Shown: in pieces, positions 31,350-35,577 of the stretch
Layout: every line of letters begins with the position of its first letter
Position numbering within the stretch: position 1 is the first letter of the stretch
NCBI GenBank assembly: GCA_044426085.1
Contig: JAWXUU010000017.1
Span: 1-35,577 of the forward strand
Reading direction: 5' to 3'
DNA: 35,577 bases
Source: JAWXUU01 sp044426085
GTDB taxonomy: Bacteria > Bacillota > Clostridia > Christensenellales > CAMQZB01
Made by a program: the position numbers and the translations under genes
The notes under the pieces: model-generated
The model's input: the letters and a program-made list of their open reading frames with translations, nothing else
The model's database searches: none
Told to the model about the DNA's origin: nothing

Positions 31350-31374
31350 TTAAAAATTTGCAACGGAGAATAAA

Positions 31375-32328
31375 ATGAATATTTGTAAACTAAAACCAAG
31401 TATTGTTCAATATCAATGGGGTGGCGATAAACTTCACGAAGAATTCGGCAAAGAAAAACTTGAACGTGCAGGGGAATCTTGGGAAGTATCTTTTGATAGT
31501 GAATATCCATGCTTTATCGACAGCGGTGAAGATAATGGGAAAACACTTGCAAGCGTAATAACAAAAGAAGCCATAGGCAAAAACAGTGATGGAATGCCAT
31601 TTTTCCCATTGCTTATAAAATTTATCGACGCAAATAAAAGCTTAGCCATTCAAGTTCATCCAAGTGATGAATACGCACTTAAAAACGAAAATCAATATGG
31701 AAAAACGGAAATGTGGTATGTTCTTTCAGCCGAGCCAGACGCAATAGTCTATTATGGATTGAAGGATAAAATCACAAAAGAAGAACTTATGAAATCAATG
31801 CAAGATGGCACAATATGTGAGTATCTAAATTGCATTCCAGCAAAAGTTGGTGATGTTTTCTTTGTTGCAAGTGGCACAATCCACGCAATAGGAAAAGGTA
31901 TCACGGTTTATGAAGTTCAACAAAATTCAACGATAACATATCGTATGTTCAACTATAACAGAGTTGACAACTTCGGTCACACAATGGAGTTGAACCTTGA
32001 AAGAGCAGCAGATGTTTCCACGCTTGAAAAAATCTCATTCGAAAGGGGCAGTCAAGCGGAAAAAGTTGTTGCAGACGACGGAGTAAACTACTATAAAAAC
32101 ACTGTGCTTGGAAGTTGTAAGTATTTCTACACAGAAAAATTCGATATCAAAGGCGAAGTTAAACTTTCACAAGATAAATACACATTCATGGCACTTTCAG
32201 TTGTTGAAGGCTGTGGAAAAATTGATGAACTAGAAATTTCAAAAGGAGATACAATCTTCGTTCCTGCGGGCAGTGAAAAATTCACAATCACAGGAGAAAT
32301 AACAATCGTATCATCAAGTGTGAAATAA
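31375..32328 (+). CDS. manA: Mannose-6-phosphate isomerase, type I
   Basis: A 317-residue cupin-fold zinc isomerase interconverting mannose 6-phosphate and fructose 6-phosphate. The zinc-site motifs are IQVHPSDEYA (Gln, His), KTEMWYVL (Glu) and ASGTIHAIGKGITVYEVQQN (His), followed by STITYRMFNYNR. It has the short length of the Firmicutes ManA/Pmi group. In this cluster it may act on a mannose-like or other aldose phosphate and feed the phosphofructokinase and aldolase. It starts at ATG 31375 after ACGGAG. It lies between the binding-protein gene and the aldolase gene, 44 bases before the latter. Confidence 0.9.
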   Translation: MNICKLKPSIVQYQWGGDKLHEEFGKEKLERAGESWEVSFDSEYPCFIDSGEDNGKTLASVITKEAIGKNSDGMPFFPLLIKFIDANKSLAIQVHPSDEYALKNENQYGKTEMWYVLSAEPDAIVYYGLKDKITKEELMKSMQDGTICEYLNCIPAKVGDVFFVASGTIHAIGKGITVYEVQQNSTITYRMFNYNRVDNFGHTMELNLERAADVSTLEKISFERGSQAEKVVADDGVNYYKNTVLGSCKYFYTEKFDIKGEVKLSQDKYTFMALSVVEGCGKIDELEISKGDTIFVPAGSEKFTITGEITIVSSSVK

Positions 32329-32372
32329 TAAATGGCACTTTAAAAGTTGCCTAAAATATAAGGAGAAATATT

Positions 32373-33533
32373 ATGCCAATAACATCACTAAAACCAGTTA
32401 TGGACTACGCAAAAAAAATGGGAATTGCTCACGGTGCATTCAATGTTAACATGGTTAGCCACGCAAAAGCAGTTATCGATGCTCACACAATGATGAACTC
32501 ATGTGCAATTGTTCAAGGTGCAGACCTTGCAAATGCATTCATGGGCGGAAAAGAAGACTTCATGAAGGGCACAATTGAAGATAAAAAAATCGGAACAAAA
32601 AGAATCGGCTCTGCCGTTCGCGCAATGGCGGAAGAAACGCATATCCCAGTTGTTATGCACCTAGACCACGGCAAAAACTTTGAATCTTGTAAGGCTGCAA
32701 TCGATGGCGGATATTCTTCTGTCATGATTGATGGTTCACACCTACCTTTCGAAGAAAACATGGAACTAACTCGTGAAGTTGTAAAATATGCACATCCACT
32801 TGGAATTTCAGTTGAAGCTGAACTTGGCGTTCTTGCAGGCGTTGAAGATGACGTTTTCTCTGAACATTCAACATATACAAACCCAATGAGCGTTTGCGAA
32901 TTCATCAAAAACACAGGTGCTGATGCACTAGCAATTTCATACGGCACAAAACACGGCGCTGTGAAAGGCGACAATGTAAAACTTCGCTCAGAAATCGTTA
33001 TCGCTTCACTTGAAAATTTGAAACATGAAAATCTTGACGCTTGTATCGTATCGCATGGTTCTTCACTTGTTCCAGGATATATCGTAGACGAAATCAACAC
33101 TCTCGGCGGCAAAATCAACGGCAGTGGCGGTGTTCCAATCGAAGAATTAAGACGTGTTATCCCAGCTGGTATCAGCAAAATCAACATGGATACAGACCTA
33201 CGTCTTGCAATCACAAGAAACCTAAGAAAATGGTTCATCACAAAACCAGAAATGCAAAAAGCAAACGGACTTTGCGATGTTTGGAATTTGATGCAAGCAA
33301 AACCTGATCAATTTGACCCAAGATACTATCTTGTTCCAATCATGCACCCACTTGTGCAAGGTCAAAAAATCGAAGAATTCTGGTATGACGAATTTATCAA
33401 ACTTTGCACATACGGAATTCAAGAAATCGTTGTTAACGCAACATCACAATTCGGTAGCATAGGCGACGCAGGACTTATCGAATATAAATCTCTTGAACAA
33501 CTCGCAGACTACTATAAAAAGAAAGGAATCTAA
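32373..33533 (+). CDS. fba: Class II fructose-bisphosphate aldolase-family protein, long form
   Basis: A 386-residue zinc-dependent aldolase that cleaves a ketose 1,6-bisphosphate-type substrate to dihydroxyacetone phosphate and an aldehyde. Key residues: Asp98-His99 in MHLDHGKNFESC, Glu150 in VEAELGVLAG, His194 in ISYGTKHGA, His228 in IVSHGSS, and Asn271 with DTDLR in KINMDTDLRLA. It is about 80 residues longer than typical 285-310-residue class II enzymes; the C-terminal extension begins near DPRYYLVPIMHPL and is reminiscent of the longer CbbA-like enzymes. Substrate specificity (fructose, tagatose or another sugar bisphosphate) cannot be set from sequence. It starts at ATG 32373 after AAGGAG and is the last gene before a strong terminator. 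Confidence 0.88.
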   Translation: MPITSLKPVMDYAKKMGIAHGAFNVNMVSHAKAVIDAHTMMNSCAIVQGADLANAFMGGKEDFMKGTIEDKKIGTKRIGSAVRAMAEETHIPVVMHLDHGKNFESCKAAIDGGYSSVMIDGSHLPFEENMELTREVVKYAHPLGISVEAELGVLAGVEDDVFSEHSTYTNPMSVCEFIKNTGADALAISYGTKHGAVKGDNVKLRSEIVIASLENLKHENLDACIVSHGSSLVPGYIVDEINTLGGKINGSGGVPIEELRRVIPAGISKINMDTDLRLAITRNLRKWFITKPEMQKANGLCDVWNLMQAKPDQFDPRYYLVPIMHPLVQGQKIEEFWYDEFIKLCTYGIQEIVVNATSQFGSIGDAGLIEYKSLEQLADYYKKKGI

Positions 33534-33556
33534 ATAAGAAGGGAATTCACATAAAT

Positions 33557-33590
33557 AAAAATGCTATCTCAATTGGGATAGCATTTTTAA
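33557..33590 (+). terminator. Terminator after aldolase gene
   Basis: AAAAATGCTATC (33557-33568) pairs perfectly with GATAGCATTTTT (33577-33588). Confidence 0.9.
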
Positions 33591-33725
33591 TATATTATGG
33601 GTAAGATGATGAAATCAAACAAAAAAACTGCTGTATATATTTTTTGCACCCTTCAATCGAAACACAGTTGAAAGCTTCGTGAAAAATATGTATCAACTTT
33701 TATGCAAAACAAAATAAAATACCTA

Positions 33726-33762
33726 CAAATGTATTTACATTCAAATGTATGCGTGGTATAAT
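33726..33762 (+). promoter_or_regulatory. Promoter with repeated CAAATGTAT boxes, upstream of second binding protein
   Basis: TTTACA (33734-33739), 17-bp spacer, TATAAT (33757-33762) with extended -10 TG at 33754-33755. The direct repeat CAAATGTAT occurs at 33726-33734 and 33742-33750, 16 bp apart. The palindrome TACATT-CA-AATGTA (33736-33749) overlaps the -35. This is a candidate operator. The rest of 33591-33725 holds nothing recognisable. Confidence 0.6.
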
Positions 33763-33801
33763 CATATAAAAAGTTATTTAAAAAATACAATTGGAGTAAT
33801 G

Positions 33802-34791
33802 ATGAGGAAGTTTCTTTCAATTATAATGGTTATAACTGTTTTATGTGTAAATTTGTGTGGGTGCAGTTCAAATGGCGACGACACAATAAGAATAGGATAC
33901 CACACAAACTACGGTGGCAGTGGTGCTGTGTTAATAGCGGTCGAAAACGGATATTTTGAAGAGCAAGGATTGAACGTAGAACTTGTTGCGTTTGCTTCGG
34001 GCCCGCCAGAAATCGCCGCGCTAAACAACGGCACAATAGACTTTGCCTATATAGGGCAAGGCTCTCATTCCCTTGCAATAAATGGCATGGCGGAAATCAT
34101 TTGCATACAAAACATAAGTGATGCAGAAGCAATAATAGTGAATAAAACTTCGGGAATATCAACCCTTGAAGATTTGAAAGGCAAGACGGTTGCCGCGCTT
34201 TTTGGCACGTCAAGTGAAGATATGCTTATCGTTGCGCTTGCAAGTGTTGGGCTTTCAACGGGCGATGTGAATATGAAAAACTATGATATGGCAGGGGCGA
34301 TAACAGCGCTTGAAAATGGCGATGTCGATGCAATTTGCGTGTGGGAGGAATATCGTTTTGAAGCGGTTTCTAAGCTTGGTGATAATGCTTTGGTTCTTGC
34401 CACAACAGGTGATTTTTCCGATGTTTATGCACCCCTTTCAAGCTGGGTGACAACGCAAGAAATGATAGATGAAGATTCAGAAACTACTCAAAAGTTTGTA
34501 ACTGCAATCATGAAAGCTCAAAACTATTGGGCGTATAACACTGAAGAAACTTGCGAATTGATATCCGACAAATTGGATATTTCTCTCGTTAATTTACTTC
34601 TGGGAAAAGATATGACAGACTTGTTTACGATAAAAGAAATAAGTGATTATCTTGAAAGCGACTACATCATGGATTTATATCGCATGCAACAAGAATATTT
34701 GATTATGGAATACGAAGGCATCTCGCCTCGTGCTGTCGATGAATATGTGTGGCTTGAATTTATGGAAAATGCAGTTGTAGAACTCTCGTGA
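33802..34791 (+). CDS. Second NitT/TauT-type substrate-binding lipoprotein (orphan)
   Basis: A 329-residue exported lipoprotein with lipobox LCGC (Cys21). It opens with IRIGYHTNYGGSGAVLIAVE, parallel to the IGIHSNIGGAG of the importer's own binding protein, and shares FASGPPEIAALNNGTIDFAY and YIGQGSHSL. NMT1-like blocks continue: GISTLEDLKGKTVAALFGTS, ALENGDVDAICVWEEY, APLSSWVTTQEMIDED. No permease or ATPase is adjacent. The following gene is a membrane protein, so this may sense rather than transport, or share the upstream permease. The second of two consecutive ATG codons was chosen (GGAG five bases upstream). Codon use is less biased than in the importer gene, suggesting lower expression. 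Confidence 0.87.
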   Translation: MRKFLSIIMVITVLCVNLCGCSSNGDDTIRIGYHTNYGGSGAVLIAVENGYFEEQGLNVELVAFASGPPEIAALNNGTIDFAYIGQGSHSLAINGMAEIICIQNISDAEAIIVNKTSGISTLEDLKGKTVAALFGTSSEDMLIVALASVGLSTGDVNMKNYDMAGAITALENGDVDAICVWEEYRFEAVSKLGDNALVLATTGDFSDVYAPLSSWVTTQEMIDEDSETTQKFVTAIMKAQNYWAYNTEETCELISDKLDISLVNLLLGKDMTDLFTIKEISDYLESDYIMDLYRMQQEYLIMEYEGISPRAVDEYVWLEFMENAVVELS

Positions 34792-34808
34792 TATAGCAGG
34801 GGAAAAAT

Positions 34809-35577
34809 ATGCTACAAATAATGATTTTGCTCATATTCATTTTGGTGATTATCATCGGTGTTTTGGGTGGATATAAAAAGAATATGCTTATTGGACTTAT
34901 GAATATCAGCTTTATTGGTATGCTCATTTTTTTGTTGCTCTATTTTCTGAAAGTCAGCGGAGCACTTCCAATCGATGCAATGATTTTGTACGGCAGTGAT
35001 GTGCTTTCCAAGTTGATTGTAGGTATTTCAATTCAGCTTAATACCATAGCGTTGTGGGAGAACTTTTTCAGGTTTATTGTCGTATATTTATTCTTTGCAC
35101 AATCGGTTCACACGAACCTTTCAGCAAGCAAATTATTTGCCAAGCATAAATATCTTTATATCGTAACAGCTCTTCCTTTGATTTTGGTGTATGCCTATTC
35201 AACACCGTCGATTATGTATGCTAAATTTGCCTATAAATATGACTTTCAAGCATTTATTGTAAATATATCATATTGGTTGATACTTGCATATGTTGTTGCA
35301 AGCTTTGTTCTGCTTTTTGCAGAATACAGACTTATCGCACTTTCGTGGCATAAAAAACGTCACTTCACAATGATTTGTCAAATGGCGTTGTTCTGCATTC
35401 CATATTTGATGTTTGCACAACTTGACCCTGTGAATATATATCAAGATTATATGCGTATATGTGTTTTCACAGACCCAATAATGCTTTCGCAAGGCGGTTC
35501 TTTATGGATTTGGTACACAGCATTTTTCATCTGCATGCTATCGCTTATCTCTATGATAGTGTCAAGTGTGTTTATAT
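34809..35577 (+). CDS. Multi-pass membrane protein, N-terminal part (3' end outside window)
   Basis: An open frame from ATG 34809 (GGGGAAAAAT upstream) to the window edge, 256 codons with no stop. It has about seven or eight hydrophobic segments: IMILLIFILVIIIGVLGG, IGLMNISFIGMLIFLLLYFL, FFRFIVVYLFFAQS, YLYIVTALPLILVYAY, FIVNISYWLILAYVVASFVL, FTMICQMALFCIPYLMF, and WIWYTAFFICMLSLISMIVS at the edge. The arrangement recalls the membrane sensor region of some histidine kinases, but no kinase domain is visible. It begins 17 bases after the second binding-protein gene and is probably cotranscribed with it. A sensor that reads the bound lipoprotein is my inference; a transporter subunit is the alternative. 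Confidence 0.7.
   Translation, partial: MLQIMILLIFILVIIIGVLGGYKKNMLIGLMNISFIGMLIFLLLYFLKVSGALPIDAMILYGSDVLSKLIVGISIQLNTIALWENFFRFIVVYLFFAQSVHTNLSASKLFAKHKYLYIVTALPLILVYAYSTPSIMYAKFAYKYDFQAFIVNISYWLILAYVVASFVLLFAEYRLIALSWHKKRHFTMICQMALFCIPYLMFAQLDPVNIYQDYMRICVFTDPIMLSQGGSLWIWYTAFFICMLSLISMIVSSVFI

Noticed and set aside
22511..33533. Classical sulfoquinovose (sulfo-EMP or sulfo-TAL) gene cluster
   Set aside because: No sulfoquinovosidase, YihS-type isomerase, PfkB-type sulfofructose kinase, transaldolase or sulfolactaldehyde reductase is present; only the general logic is similar.

Overview
The window looks like chromosomal DNA from a low-GC Gram-positive anaerobe, most likely a Clostridia-class gut or sediment bacterium. 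The reasons are AT-rich sequence, strong AGGAG-type ribosome sites, TTGACA/TATAAT promoters, U-tract hairpin terminators, lipobox substrate-binding lipoproteins, a C-terminally membrane-anchored surface protein, and oxygen-defence and electron carriers typical of anaerobes (rubredoxins, 2[4Fe-4S] ferredoxin, ferredoxin-domain ATPases). No rRNA, tRNA, CRISPR array or intact insertion sequence was seen.

Layout. 1-2.3 kb: the 3' part of a repetitive surface-protein gene. 2.4-4.1 kb: an internally deleted Rrf2-type regulator remnant, msrA, and a YjjG-like HAD phosphatase. 4.6-7.4 kb (minus strand): a translationally coupled four-gene operon (DUF134-NifX fusion, two MinD/Mrp-type ATPases with ferredoxin inserts, NifX-family protein) resembling the ORP/MTH1175-type metal-cluster operons. 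7.7-8.9 kb (minus): split ThrE-type exporter. 9.2-13.7 kb: TauE/SafE permease, flavodoxin-fold reductase, aldo/keto reductase, alpha/beta hydrolase, two membrane or exported proteins of unknown function. 13.9-18.2 kb: uxaB-uxaA-uxaC hexuronate operon plus a possible 36-residue membrane peptide. 18.4-19.7 kb: MATE transporter. 19.8-21.1 kb: a pair of multi-rubredoxin/ferredoxin proteins. 21.3-22.4 kb: Gfo/Idh/MocA oxidoreductase.

22.5-35.6 kb is the most interesting part. A LacI-family regulator is flanked by a divergent 6-phosphofructokinase gene and by a TIM-family gene, and the perfect palindrome GCAAACGTTTGC lies at both promoters. Downstream come a divergent LarA-family (nickel-pincer racemase/epimerase) protein, a TauE/SafE permease, an SsuABC/TauABC-type importer with its lipoprotein, type I phosphomannose isomerase and a long class II aldolase. 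After these is a second, orphan binding lipoprotein followed by the start of a multi-pass membrane protein that leaves the window. I read this as a dedicated catabolic island: import of a small, probably anionic compound, isomerisation or epimerisation, phosphorylation, aldol cleavage and triose-phosphate isomerisation, possibly with export of an anionic by-product and a dedicated sensor. The substrate is not visible from sequence, and the pathway is an inference.
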